A DNA stretch of 64,000 nucleotides, from NCBI RefSeq assembly GCF_918797505.1, contig NC_092802.1, forward strand, positions 21,287,883 through 21,351,882, in the 5' to 3' direction. The DNA is from Bemisia tabaci (taxonomy: Eukaryota; Arthropoda; Insecta; Hemiptera; Aleyrodidae). Shown piece by piece: positions 32,222-43,013 of this stretch. The notes under the pieces are model-generated. The model was not told the origin of the DNA. It saw only the letters and a program-made list of their open reading frames with translations, and ran no database searches. The translations under genes were made by a program, and so were the position numbers. The stretch's first letter is position 1; the number at the start of each line of letters is the position of its first letter.

Positions 32222-32427
32222 ATTAGATCTAGAGTCCAGACTCTTGAAAACATTGACAAGAAAAAATACTCTTGATTCAATCAGATTTTTACTGAAATCA
32301 AAAGGAAACCCGCTCAAAGAGGCTTGGTTCTTGATTTAAGCAAAAATCCGATTGAATCATGAGTATTTTTTCTTGTCGATGTATTTAAGAGTCTGAACTC
32401 TAGATCGAATGTGTTTTTTTTCCAGTG
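32178..32427. repeat. Family W MITE, copy 4 (TA on both sides)
   Basis: Ends CACTGGAGAAAAA and TTTTTTTCCAGTG, flanked by TA (32176-32177 and 32428-32429). The left A run has expanded to more than 30 bases (32187-32220). Confidence 0.92.
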
Positions 32428-33750
32428 TAGGTACTCTAACCTTGCCTAGAAACCCATCATGTTCTTCCGTCTGATAAACGACAAACAAATTTGAGGGAGA
32501 CCTCCCTTTTCCTTAAATCACGACGCAAATGTGTTACCTTTACAAATACAAATGACTCGTGATAAAAAATTTAGAAAAAATAAGAAGAAAAAAAATCTTA
32601 CACTCAGGTCACATTATTTTCTGATCCCGGCGATAAGAACCCGCCCCGTTTCAACCCACCGATTTCTATCACACGCTAATTAGGGCGCGCCGTGCAGGAT
32701 CAGGGCGCCAATTACAGCGCTCCAACCGTTCACCGTTTAGCGCAGATTAACATCTCAAAGATGACGCGCTACGGGTAAATATTTGAACTCGGGGGCTCAC
32801 CGCAATCCGATCGCACCTTTCCGACCTATCGAAGATCGACCCTTTACTCGCGCGGCATCCTCGCTATCGAATCCTACCCCCTACCCCCTTCCTCCACTCC
32901 GAATACAATAGCGGGGAGGGCCAAGAGGGAGGGGATTAATCAAGGCCGATTATGCTCACCCACTAACGAGATAATCGCTTGATTAGAGTTGTAACGCGGC
33001 GGCGGCAGCGGACACACCTGTTGGGATTCTTGGAGTACTGCGTGTGGTATTTTTCTCCCCTTTGACGCGGTTTTAGCTAGGGCTGTGTAAGTAGTGAGCA
33101 TAGCCGGCGTACATTTTTACACCCAGGGAGGCGGACCCTTCTCGAAGGGGTGGAAACAAGGGGGAGGAACGGGAAGATTACGATCTACGTATTAAATTCA
33201 CCTGTGAATCAGTGTTGGGCTCGAGAATTACGAAGAGTGTGATTATATTAACGGATGCTGTTCATTGTCGCGATTTTAATTCGAAAGTAGATCTCATGCC
33301 TCTGGTACAATATATTTTTTTAAAGGGTTCGCCACTCGGGCCACTATGCAAACCAAACCGGTAGTGGACGCTCTGCGATCTTAAAGGGCTGTATTCTGGT
33401 TCTTATTTAGGGTTGCTACTTCCTTATGACTCGGAAATTACTTCAATTTTTCCCGATGATCCCGAGTCTTCCTCTGCATAGGTGGATCCATACGGGGCGT
33501 GTCCCCCCCCCCCACCCTCTTCCCTATTTCACCTGAAAAAAAGGATGAAGGAAAAGGGATAAGAGATAGAAGAAAGGAACGGAAGAAAGAAGAAGGAATG
33601 ACGCTTATATTTGACGATTATCAAGAAAAAAATGATATGAGCTGGATATTGGATGCTTTAAAATTTCAAAAATTTTCTAGGGGAAGCCCCCCGCCCCCCT
33701 GTTCGACGTTCTGGATCCGCCTGTTAGTCATGGGAACCAAATTTCAGTAA
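32428..33750. other. Unique GC-rich island, no gene recognised
   Basis: 32630-33090 is GC-rich, CpG-containing and apparently single-copy in this window, with words such as CACACGCTAATTAGGGCGCG. No convincing ORF. 33503-33515 is a C/A-rich run. The remainder is mixed. Confidence 0.4.
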
Positions 33751-33970
33751 CACTGGAAAAAAAACACATTGGATCGAGAGTCCAGACTCTTAAAACATCA
33801 ACAAGAAAAAGTACTCTTGATTCAATCAGAATCTAGCTTAAATCAGGAACCAAGCCTCTTAATTTAAGCGGATTCCGTTTTGATTCAAGCAAAAATCCGA
33901 TTAAATCAAGAGTATTTTTTCTTGTCAATGTTTTCAAGAGTCTGGACTCTAGATCCAATGTGTTTTTGTG
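33751..33970. repeat. Family W MITE, copy 5, right tip lost
   Basis: Starts CACTGGAAAAAAAACACATT; the right side reaches ATCCAATGTGTTTTTGTG and then diverges, so the terminal CCAGTG is missing. Confidence 0.88.
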
Positions 33971-34041
33971 AAGCTGAACCATGATTCGAAGTCTGTGACC
34001 TTAAACATCATTTACATGGACCGAAGAAGTTATAAGTGTTG

Positions 34042-34080
34042 ATTATATACGGAACTTTTTTTCCTAGTACCGCCAGACAC
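34042..34080 (-). repeat. Right-end fragment of family P
   Basis: TATACGGAACTTTTTTTCCT followed by AGTACCGCCAG resembles the right terminus of family P. Confidence 0.5.
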
Positions 34081-34375
34081 CGCGCCATTCCGACAGAGGA
34101 TCCCTCAAAAAACACGCATACTCGGAGGAACTTCGAGAGCCATCGATTACGGTTTGCATGACGCCCAGATAAAACGTGATTTAAGGGCGCCCGCAACGAC
34201 AACTCAAGTTCCAGTCTACAAATTATGAAAGTTCCTAACAAAGCGCAACGCCAAAGTCCTCGCGGCCGTCAAACTTTATAAGCTCGGAGAAAAGGGTTTG
34301 AGGTTGTCACCCGGAAGCGGAGGAAGTCCTGAACTTGCCGGTTGCCGAATTAATCGACCCTGTGTTATTATTCTG
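34081..34375. other. Spacer, no gene
   Basis: No recognised gene or repeat. Confidence 0.4.
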
Positions 34376-34641
34376 ACCAGCGGACTGATTATTGAAATTG
34401 ATAGACAAAGCTACAGACAAAGGAGACAAAAGAGATATGGAGAGATCCTATTGGTGGAAGCGGGTGGTTGTAATGGACAATTGAGGTGGGTAATAGACTA
34501 ACTAACGGCAACCCACGAGAGACCCGACAGTTAGTCCATCATTTTCTTCCATAGTCTATAAGAACCAACCATGTCAACCAATAGGATTGCTCCATACTTC
34601 CCATGTCTTTTTTGTCTATCGATTTCAATAATCTGCCCGCA
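34376..34641. repeat. Palindromic element, family S copy 1
   Basis: Left side GCGGACTGATTATTGAAATT, GATAGACAAAGCTACAGACA, then GGAGAGATCCTATTGGTGG; the right half is the reverse complement, ending TTTCAATAATCTGCCCGC. The centre has CTAACTAACGGCAACCCACG. About 265 bp, non-coding. Confidence 0.85.
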
Positions 34642-35168
34642 GCGGACTGATTATCAAAAATGATAGACAAAGCGATAGACAAAGAAGACATAGGGAGTAG
34701 GAGCGATTCTCTTGGTTGAAATGGGTGGTTCTAATAGACTAAGGAAGAAAATGATGGATTAACTGGACGGAGTTAAACAGAAAGGAACGAGCCACATCGA
34801 GATCGAACCGAGAAAGAGAGGTTTAAAGTTTGGCTCCTGCATAAGACTCAATATAAAAGATACAACTTCAAGTTCAATTTCTGCAAAATTTGCTTCAACA
34901 AAAACTTTGAATTTTTGGCTATAGATAGTAGAGCAGTGGTTGAGTTCAAAACCACTGATAACTCAATTTTTTCCAAAGTGTGGGTTGGTTCCTTTCTGCT
35001 TAACTCAGTCCAACTATGGGGTCTCTCGAGGGTTGCCAATAGTTAGTCTATTTCCTTCTGCCTTTGTTTCTTGCGACCACCCACTTCCACCAATAGGATC
35101 CCTCCATACCCTTTTTGTTTTCTGTGTCTAAATCTTCACCTATCAAGTTCAATAATCGGTCCGCAGCG
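34642..35168. repeat. Family S copy 2, interrupted by a Q element
   Basis: Abuts copy 1 through the shared junction CCGCAGCGG. Left half GACTGATTATCAAAAATGAT, GATAGACAAAGCGATAGACA; right half ends AGTTCAATAATCGGTCCGC. A 247-bp family Q element is inserted at 34765-35011. Confidence 0.85.
34765..35011. repeat. Family Q MITE, copy 1 (nested in S, 4-bp TSD)
   Basis: Starts GGACGGAGTTAAACAGAAAG and ends TTTCTGCTTAACTCAGTCC. Flanked by AACT on both sides (34761-34764 and 35012-35015). Removing it with one AACT restores a family S sequence similar to that in other S copies. Confidence 0.9.
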
Positions 35169-35302
35169 GGCTGATAATTTAAAATGATAGACAAAGCTAT
35201 AGACATTAAAGACACAGGGAATATGGGGCGATTCAATTGGTGAGCGGGTGGATGTATAGACAAAGGAGATATAAGTGATAGACAAACTAAAGGCAGCCGA
35301 CA
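35165..35302 (+). repeat. Family S copy 3, left half only
   Basis: After another CCGCAGCGG junction, GGCTGATAATTTAAAATGAT and GATAGACAAAGCTATAGACA; it ends before the inverted half. A family P left end (CTGCCGTGCTGTATAAAAAA) starts at 35306. Confidence 0.75.
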
Positions 35303-35305
35303 ATA

Positions 35306-35426
35306 CTGCCGTGCTGTATAAAAAAATGATTTGCGAAGCATTTTTGAGATATTTGAGCCCTCGTGCCGATCACGATGCCGTTGGCCGAAATTGAAGGAGC
35401 AAGGTTAACAGCTTTTGGGCAAACAC
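35306..35426 (+). repeat. Family P left-end fragment and a short dispersed repeat
   Basis: The P-like CTGCCGTGCTG tip is followed by sequence matching 20385-20470 (GCCGTTGGCCGAAATTGAAG). Confidence 0.5.
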
Positions 35427-35430
35427 AATT

Positions 35431-35679
35431 GGACCGCTTTAAGCAGAAAGGAACCAAGCTACATCAGCTGTTGCCGAATTTAACTGGGCAATTTAATTTT
35501 TTAAAATAGGATGTTTGTGCGGATTCTTCTGAAAATTCTAACGAATTAGCATCGTACTATGAAGAAAATTTGCACAAATATTTACACATGTCGCGTTGTT
35601 TTCATGTAAAAAATTGAATCTTCCCCTTAAATTTGGCAATAGCTGATGTGGCTTGGCTCCTTTCTGCTCAACGCAGTCC
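35431..35679. repeat. Family Q MITE, copy 2 (intact, 4-bp TSD)
   Basis: 249 bp, ends GGACCGCTTTAAGCAGAAAG and CTTTCTGCTCAACGCAGTCC. The inverted ends extend to GAACCAAGCTACATCAGCTG and its partner. Flanked by AATT on both sides (35427-35430 and 35680-35683). Confidence 0.92.
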
Positions 35680-35783
35680 AATTCGATTTCCTTTGATACT
35701 TTAATAATATTCTTCAGCTCTCCGGACGACCTCACTGGGAAAGGGGGAGAGCAAGGAGGGAAGGGAAAAGGGGAAGAGAGAGA

Positions 35784-35788
35784 AGGGG
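35784..35788 (+). repeat. Target-site duplication of LTR element, left
   Basis: AGGGG, matching 40619-40623. Confidence 0.75.
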
Positions 35789-36289
35789 TGTGACGGTAAT
35801 TTTTCCCGTCACTTAAGTTCGAATAAGTATTTAATCATATGTAAAAATTTCGATGACTACAACGGTAGCAGGTGATGGCGACAGTAGCGCACTCTGTAGG
35901 GACGGTGAAGTAGCGGAATACCGTAGTACACCGGTCGGCCGCCGCGCGCCACTCGAGCGCTCTCGCGGAGCGATCCGGACCCGACTACACAGCTGTTTAG
36001 CGTGTGCACGACGTCTCGGTCGTTCAGACTCCTGAAAAAAGTCGGTTTTTTTATTATTTTTGCTTTATTAATTAATTGGTTTCAGCAAATTTACTCAAGA
36101 AAGTCGCAAAGCTAATTTAGGCAAATCATTTGATGTAAGAATGAATTTATTTGATTGTATATTTAACTTTTTGAAGTCGAATGAAGTTGGTCGATGCATG
36201 CGGAAGGTAGATGAAATGAATTTGATGGGGTCCCGACCGGTACCTCGCAGCGCTTGTCCGATTTTTCGGATCCCTTCGTTTGCGTAGCT

Positions 36290-36660
36290 GTGCACGTGGT
36301 GAGTAGCACGCTAGCAAATGATGGCTTGGTTTCTCATCGCATTTATTTTCTTGTGTGACGCACCCATTTCTAGGTAGCTCCTATGGTGAATAAATGCATG
36401 AGCATGGATTTTTTACTTAGTAATCTCTTGTTGGAATTAATTTAAACGAATTTTATTCTTATTCGGAAGCACATCTAATTTAATTATATTTAATTTAATT
36501 TAATCATGAAAAATAAATCTCTCATAATTGATCAATTTCCAAGTGTGCACGTGTTGAGTAGCACCTGGGATTTTGGTTGTTATTGGAATTTATTTTGGAA
36601 AATATTTATTTCGTATCCTAAATCTACCATTCAAGATTGAGTGCACGTGGTGAGTAGCAC
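36290..36660 (+). promoter_or_regulatory. Three copies of an E-box-containing motif inside the LTR
   Basis: GTGCACGTGGTGAGTAGCAC at 36290-36309 and 36641-36660, and a one-base variant at 36545-36564. Each holds CACGTG, a bHLH-type binding word, and the outer GTGC and GCAC are complementary. The same three occur in the 3' LTR. A regulatory role is inference. Confidence 0.45.
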
Positions 36661-37007
36661 CGGTTGTTTGGGAGATTTAAGGTAAAATAAATAATTGAAG
36701 AGTAATTCATTCGAAAGTTCGAACCCTTTTTGTCCCCTTTTCCGTTCCTTTCACAGTACCTATTTTAAAAAGTCAATCCGATCAACAACATTCACCTTCA
36801 ATCGTCCTAATTTTGATCTCGTATTTAGTTTTAATTTTTTTTGTCTTGAGAATTTTTTAAGTTTGTAATTGTGTTCAAAAAGTAGTTTCTTTTCTTGTCA
36901 ATAAAAATTGACTCTAGTACGTTTAAAATTTGCTCTCATTATTCCTTCCTGCAAAACCTGTCCTCACCTCAGGAAAATCAATTTTTGATTACGCACTTCG
37001 AGTGTGT

Positions 37008-37019
37008 TGGCGCCCGAAC
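37008..37019 (+). other. Primer-site-like motif inside the LTR
   Basis: TGGCGCCCGAAC, identical to the first 12 bases of a tRNA-Lys-type primer binding site, lies 126 bp before the LTR end and is repeated at 40483-40494. Confidence 0.5.
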
Positions 37020-37150
37020 CCAGGCGTCCCGACGAGCATCTGGCACCCAAAATTTGTGGCTTGATCTGCTGAAGCTCGATCCTTTCCGGAAGGCTTGCTT
37101 TCTGACGATCAGGATCGTACGAGCTCTCGCTTTTCCTCGCCACAAATAAG

Positions 37151-37169
37151 TGTCGGCCCGAACTGGGAC
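37151..37169 (+). other. Putative primer binding site
   Basis: TGTCGGCCCGAACTGGGAC starts 6 bp after the LTR. It resembles a tRNA-Lys-type site in its GCCCGAAC.GGGAC part but its 5' bases do not give the usual TGG. Confidence 0.5.
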
Positions 37170-39248
37170 TTTTTTCAACTTGGTTGACTTTTTTTCGACT
37201 TGTTTCGAATTTTTGGAACTTGTCTTGACTGTGTGTCATGACTTTTATTTTCTTGAAGGACAGGAAATTTTTGGAAAATTTTCGAGACAAATTTGAATGT
37301 TTTGAAAGAAAAGAAAACGTTTTACAAACTTTGCTACAATTTTTTATTCTACTTACTTTATGATATTTTTCGGATTGATTTTTTTTTTTTTTAATTACCA
37401 CTCCCAAATTTTTCATTCCTTTCCACTGTTTTCCACACGTATTATTGAACTTTTGAGATTTCTAAATTGTTTTAGAAAATGTTTTAGTAGTTTGACTGAA
37501 ATTCGATTGTATGTAGTCATTTTTTTTTTATTAGATATCTTTATTAAGGTTTTATTTTGTGAAGTAGCACAATGGTAGCTGCTCGCGAATTTAATGTTGA
37601 TTTTTGTTCTGAAATTTGGAACGCTTACTATTTTATTTCTTTGAAAGAAAAGAAATTCAGCTGACGTGAAAGAAATTATTTGGAAATTCATAGTATTTTT
37701 AGAGCATTATTTTATTTTGGCAAATAGGTATGTTTTTTTATATTCAACTCTAGTATTGAATTCGAGAAGGTTTGCAAAATTTTTCAGGAAGTTCTTTGAT
37801 TTTTAAATATTCGGTACTGTTGTCAATTTTCCTTTTTACTTTATGTTTTTTGTCGTTGAAATTGTCATTATGTTTTGAAGGATTTTTCGGATGTTTTTTT
37901 TGTCTTACGACAGTATTGAGATGTCATGCGGTTTAGTAGGTTTCATTTATTTTGTTGTTAGGAGAGCAATTTTTTTTGTTGTGTGCCGAACTGGTGCGAT
38001 TTCCCAGCGGCCGTTCTTGGTTGTAAGATATATTGCAGATCCAATGTAGAAATGAACCTCAAATTTTTAAATTCGCAAATTTTAGAATGACATTTAAAGT
38101 TATTTTTCGATCAGTTTCTTTTAAGTCCGTACCATTTTGTTCTTTAAATCTGATATTAGTCTGAAAAATAATATCCTGAATAGTAAGTTCTAGGATCAGA
38201 TGGATTTCAGTAGGGTTTAGGGTTTACCTACAAAGTCGTGGAATGTTGTCCTCGGTGAAGGTTTATTTGGAATAACAGCTTTGTGGAAATCTTCAGTGAC
38301 CCTGACAAATCTGAGAAGTGTGATTGTGGTACTTTGGTTCAGTGGATTCTGACAAAGTTACAGAGCAATGGGAAATTCCAGTTGTAATTCCAGTGTCTCA
38401 ACTCAGTTTTGTAGTTTGGGAGTCCGATTTTTTTGTGTGGAATTAAGAATTGGCCACCATATGAGTTGCTAGGTTCATGGATTTGACTAGCCAAGAGGTG
38501 TTGTCCAATCTCCCGTTTTGAGGACTCTGCAAACAGGTTTTCGAGTTGAGCTATGTTTGGTTGCTGCGAAGTATTTGCGAAACCCCAATCACCAAGATTT
38601 GTTGTTTACATGGTTCACAGAGATTCGTTCTCACAAATGAAGCCGGACACATGGAAGACTAAAACCATTTGGAACAAACTATTTCAGTAAGGATTAAGTA
38701 CTTAAAGTCATCATCTAAAACTCAGATCAGATATGGTGTTTCTAAATTATGTAACTTTGAATTTTCTTCGATTTTTATGCAAAGGAAATGTTCTTTATTA
38801 TGTTTCTCAGAATATTTCGTAAACTTCCCTCCTAGGTAAATTGACGAGTCCGAATTTTGTGTTTTTCCCCTGATAAATTTTTATATTTTTATTTCTTGAT
38901 ATATGAAAAAATAAGGTCAGTTGAATTCCTTTTGAATTGTTTTAGAGATTTTGCTATAAATTAGTTGTCAACCCCAGAATCTCACCACTTCAGCTGGAAT
39001 GTGGGCAAATTTCCAAGAATTTCTAAAGATTGAACGAAAGAATTTTTTTTTTTGTTGAAAAAACAAGAAATGTATCAAGATTGTATGTACGTTTCAAGTC
39101 ATGTGTATCAGGTCTATTATTAATTAATGTGTTCATTCTCTCTTTTTCCTGCTGTTTTACGAAATGTGTTCATTCTTTTTATGTAATTCGTCTGTAAGTA
39201 AAGAATTTCTCAAGTTAATTATTTTTGTCGCGGATTGCCGCTCGCTTT

Positions 39249-39259
39249 AAGAGGGGGGG
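39249..39259 (+). other. Putative polypurine tract
   Basis: AAGAGGGGGGG, followed by TATC and then the 3' LTR. This is the expected place and composition for plus-strand priming. Confidence 0.7.
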
Positions 39260-39263
39260 TATC

Positions 39264-40618
39264 TGTGACGGTAATTTTTCCCGTCACTTAAGTTCGAATA
39301 AGTATTTAATCATATGTAAAAATTTCGATGACTACAACGGTAGCAGGTGATGGCGACAGTAGCGCACTCTGTAGGGACGGTGAAGTAGCGGAATACCGTA
39401 GTACACCGGTCGGCCGCCGCGCGCCACTCGAGCGCTCTCGCGGAGCGATCCGGACCCGACTACACAGCTGTTTAGCGTGTGCACGACGTCTCGGTCGTTC
39501 AGACTCCTGAAAAAAGTCGGTTTTTTTATTATTTTTGCTTTATTAATTAACTGGTTTCAGCAAATTTACTCAAGAAAGTCGCAAAGCTAATTTAGGCAAA
39601 TCATTTGATGTAAGAATGAATTTATTTGATTGTATATTTAACTTTTTGAAGTCGAATGAAGTTGGTCGATGCATGCGGAAGGTAGATGAAATGAATTTGA
39701 TGGGGTCCCGACCGGTACCTCGCAGCGCTTGTCCGATTTTTCGGATCCCTTCATTTGCGTAGCTGTGCACGTGGTGAGTAGCACGCTTGCAAATGAGGGC
39801 TTGGTTTCTCATCGCATTTATTCTCTTGTGTGACGCACCCATTTCTGGGTAGCTCCTATGGTGAATAAATGCATGAGCATGGATTTTTTACTTAGTAATC
39901 TCTTGTTGAAATGTATTTAAACGAATTTTATTCTTATTCGGAAGCACATCTAATTTAATTATATTTAATTTAATTTAATCATGAAAAATAAATCTCTCAT
40001 AATTGATCAATTTCCAAGTGTGCACGTGTTGAGTAGCACCTGGGATTTTGGTTGTTATTGGAATTTATTTTGGAAAATATTTATTTCGTATCCTAAATCT
40101 ACCATTCAAGATTGAGTGCACGTGGTGAGTAGCACCGGTTGTTTGGGAGATTTAAGGTAAAATAAATAATTGAAGAGTAATTCATTCGAAAGTTCGAACC
40201 CTTTTTGTCCCCTTTTCCGTTCCTTTCAAAGTACCTATTTTAAAAAGTCAATCCGATCAACAACATTCACCTTCAATCGTCCTAATTTTGATCTCGTATT
40301 TAGTTTTAATTTTTTTTGTCTTGAGAATTTTTTAAGTTTGTAATTGTGTTCAAAAAGTAGTTTCTTTTCTTGTCAATAAAAATTGACTCTAGTACGTTTA
40401 AAATTTGCTCTCATTATTCCTTCCTGCAAAACCTGTCCTCACCTCAGGAAAATCAATTTTTGATTACGCACTTCGAGTGTGTTGGCGCCCGAACCCAGGC
40501 GTCCCGACGAGCATCTGGCACCCAAAATTTGTGGCTTGATCTGCTGAAGCTCGATCCTTTCCGGAAGGCTTGCTTTCTGACGATCAGGATCGTACGAGCT
40601 CTCGCTTTTCCTCGCACA
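39264..40618 (+). repeat. 3' LTR, 1355 bp
   Basis: Same start and end as the 5' LTR (offset 3475 bp). Differences include 39552, around 39752-39798, 39824, 39848, 39907-39913 and one missing C near the end. Confidence 0.92.
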
Positions 40619-40623
40619 AGGGG
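40619..40623 (+). repeat. Target-site duplication of LTR element, right
   Basis: AGGGG, matching 35784-35788. Confidence 0.75.
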
Positions 40624-42181
40624 GAGGGGGAGAAAAAGGGGACAACATATTGGAGAGAGAAGAAAGAAAAACTAAAGCTGACTACATTGCGAACGCAGAG
40701 GGCACTATCAGGTCCACGACATGATCAAAGTTCCAGACCGATAAAGTTCAAAGCTCTGCGAGACACCTATTCGTATGATTAATGACCCTCCGCAAAGCAA
40801 ACATCCACGAAGTATCAATGCGAGGGTGGGACGCAGACACAAGATAGTTCGTCTTAAAAGTGGTGTAGAGGAAAGTTCATACAATCATCATCGCGTGCTA
40901 TTACGACCAAATGCATGGACCTTGGTAACTTTTCCCGCATAAAAATATACGAGAGATCGCGGCAGGAGCGGTGACTTGATGCGGGAAAGTCGGGCGTCAA
41001 ATGACGCGACGTTAAACTTGGACAAAGAAAAAGAAAGAAAATAACACGTGAGATAGCGGGGATTTGGAATAGAGAGGTAACCAATGTGAACTTGACGCAT
41101 CGAACTTTAAGCTAAATGAAAATGTGCGGAAAAAGAGATACAGCGATTAATCTACAGCAAAGTCAATAAAAATTAAAATATTCGATAAAATCCTAAAATA
41201 TTAGGTCCATTTTCAACTTTCGCTTAAAAGCGGAGGGATTTGCGGCGGGAAACTCTTGAAAAATTTCTTTCGGAAACCAAAAATGTCCGAACAAAAAATA
41301 TGACGAAGCATAGCATTACCGTGATCGTATCAAACGATGCATTTTTTGCGTTTGCCTATTTACAACTGTAAAGGATTCAATGAAATTTTCAGGGACGCCT
41401 AGGTAATATCGTTCCATTTTTGGGTGAAAGTCAAAGGAAATCAGTATTTCAGTAGAGTTTGTACGCGATATCCCGATGTTTGTTTGCTTCTTTAATGTAC
41501 TCGATGTAATTTTTGCGCGAATTTACCACAGGAAAGCCACCCCAAGTAACTGTTTCTTCTGTATGCAACAAACCCTTGCTGTCGAGGAATTTAACCTACA
41601 TTTGAGGGGCTTGGAGGAAAAAGCGCATTAGTGCAGTTTTTGAAAAAATTGAGAAATTAATGATCTCAAGTAAAACTAGTCTACATGTATATTCCGTGAA
41701 AAGTTCGCTTCCAAATTCCGAATTTTAAGCATCAAAAAGTCAGTTTGAACTTTCTCTCCGCCATAAGGATCCATGTAATTCGATTCTTCAAACACGTATT
41801 TCTCGAAATAAGTAAAAACTGCACATATGCGCCTTATTCTCCAATCCCCTCATTTATTTGTACTCGGAGGGTGAGGAGACCCTCTTCCAAGCTAATTGTG
41901 CATGTAATGGCTGAAAACTTCACTGATATTGAAACGAAACCGTCGTTGTAAATTTGTAAGTATTTTAAATACCCAGTTATTTTTAATGATTATGCCAGAA
42001 GAAGGACGAAGGAAGACTTTAAACAAGTTTTCCCCTTGGAAAAAGAAGGAAAGAACGAAATGAATAAGAAAAATAATAATCACGGCTATAATTTTTTCTC
42101 CGTCAACTTTATTTCTGAGGAAACGGAGCGTGAAAGAATCGAGGATTGACTAAACAGATTATCCCGCGAGTATAATCTTTA
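40624..42181. other. No gene recognised
   Basis: About 1.5 kb of mixed composition. Short ORFs only (76 aa or less), none with a motif that I recognise. Confidence 0.4.
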
Positions 42182-42186
42182 CGGCT

Positions 42187-42419
42187 CACAGTGGATCGAG
42201 TCCATAGAAGAAGTCGGACAAAATTTGGAAACTTTAAAAGCTTACAACTCCGTTATTTCAAAACTCTGAGATTTTTATGATGGTTCGATTGATTTCCTCG
42301 TGAAATTTTCTTCTAGTAACGCCCCTAAAACTTTAAAATGTGACGAATTAAACAAGCAAATTCGCAGTTTTGGTCAAAAATTTCATGTCCGACTTCTCTA
42401 ACTGACTCGATCCACTGTG
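42187..42419. repeat. Transib-like MITE with 5-bp TSD and RSS-like heptamers
   Basis: 233 bp. Both termini read CACAGTG inward. The inverted ends extend over about 40 bp: CACAGTGGATCGAGTC, then GAAGTCGGACA, against the complement at 42378-42419. Flanked by CGGCT on both sides (42182-42186 and 42420-42424). A 5-bp GC-rich duplication with CACWRTG termini is the signature of Transib, the superfamily related to RAG1. No transposase; superfamily assignment is inference from ends and duplication. Confidence 0.8.
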
Positions 42420-42424
42420 CGGCT

Positions 42425-42565
42425 TCAGTAACGATACTCGGCAATATAAGCGTCCGCTTTGAGGCGAAATACGTATTGTAAGTGTCATAGTCTCAATACT
42501 GCATCATTATGCTTATATTCAGTATCAGAAAAAAAAATGCTAGAACGAGTTCAAAGAATGAACCA
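42425..42565. other. Spacer
   Basis: No recognised feature. Confidence 0.4.
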
Positions 42566-43013
42566 CTGCGGGCTGATTGTTGAAATTGATAGACAAAGCT
42601 ATAGACAAAGCAGACTTAGGAAGTATGAAGCGATCCTATTGGTTGAGAGGGGTGGTTCTCTTAGGAAGAGGATAAATGATGGACTAATTGGGTCTCTCTT
42701 GCGTCGCCGTTAGTTAGTCTATTACCTACACCTACCTCCTCTGTCCATTGTTGTTCGACGCGTTTTCTTCAAGGGGAACTGGAAATGTTGCTAGAGAAAA
42801 GAAGACAAAAGGGATAATCCAATTGGTGGAAGTGGGGAGTTGCAATGGACAAAGAAGGTGGTGATAGACTAACTAACGGCAAACCCAAGAGAGACCCTAT
42901 AGTTAGTCAATCATGCTTTCCCTTAGTCTATAAGAACCATCCATTCGAACCAATGGCATTCCTCCATATCCCTTTTGCCTTCTTCGTCTATAAATTTCAG
43001 CAATCACCCCTAT
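42566..43013. repeat. Family S copy 4, with foreign centre
   Basis: Left half GGCTGATTGTTGAAATTGAT and GATAGACAAAGCTATAGACA; right part GAAGACAAAAGGGATAATCC to TATAAATTTCAGCAATCAC. The middle (42759-42793) holds TTTCTTCAAGGGGAACTGGA, shared with 61300-61336, so the copy is rearranged or contains another repeat. Confidence 0.75.

Larger units (their letters stand above)
35789..37144 (+). repeat. 5' LTR, 1356 bp
   Basis: Starts TGTGACGGTAATTTTTCCCG and ends CTCGCCACA. The first bases hold a short inverted pair (GTGACGG and CCGTCAC). It contains a CpG-rich block at 35860-36030, three copies of a GTGCACGTG motif, and AATAAA-type sequences near its 3' part. The 60-aa ORF at 35853 is repeated in the other LTR and is not recognised as a protein. 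Confidence 0.92.
37145..39263 (+). other. Interior of the LTR element, non-coding
   Basis: 2119 bp, T-rich on the plus strand. No ORF with a retroelement motif; the longest local frames are short and of background composition. Confidence 0.75.
35789..40618 (+). mobile_element. Non-coding LTR retroelement (LARD-like), 4.8 kb
   Basis: Two direct LTRs of 1356 and 1355 bp flank a 2119-bp interior. The LTRs begin TGTGACGG and end CACA, matching the TG...CA rule. The insertion is flanked by a 5-bp AGGGG duplication. A primer-site-like motif follows the left LTR and a polypurine run precedes the right LTR. I find no gag, protease, reverse transcriptase or integrase in the interior, so mobilisation would have to be by proteins of another element. 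The LTRs differ by about ten substitutions and one indel, which suggests a fairly recent insertion. The plus strand is assigned from primer-site and polypurine positions. Confidence 0.9.

Noticed and set aside
35853..36035. 60-residue ORF repeated exactly at 39328-39510
   Set aside because: The identity is explained by the two LTRs; no known LTR-encoded protein is recognised.
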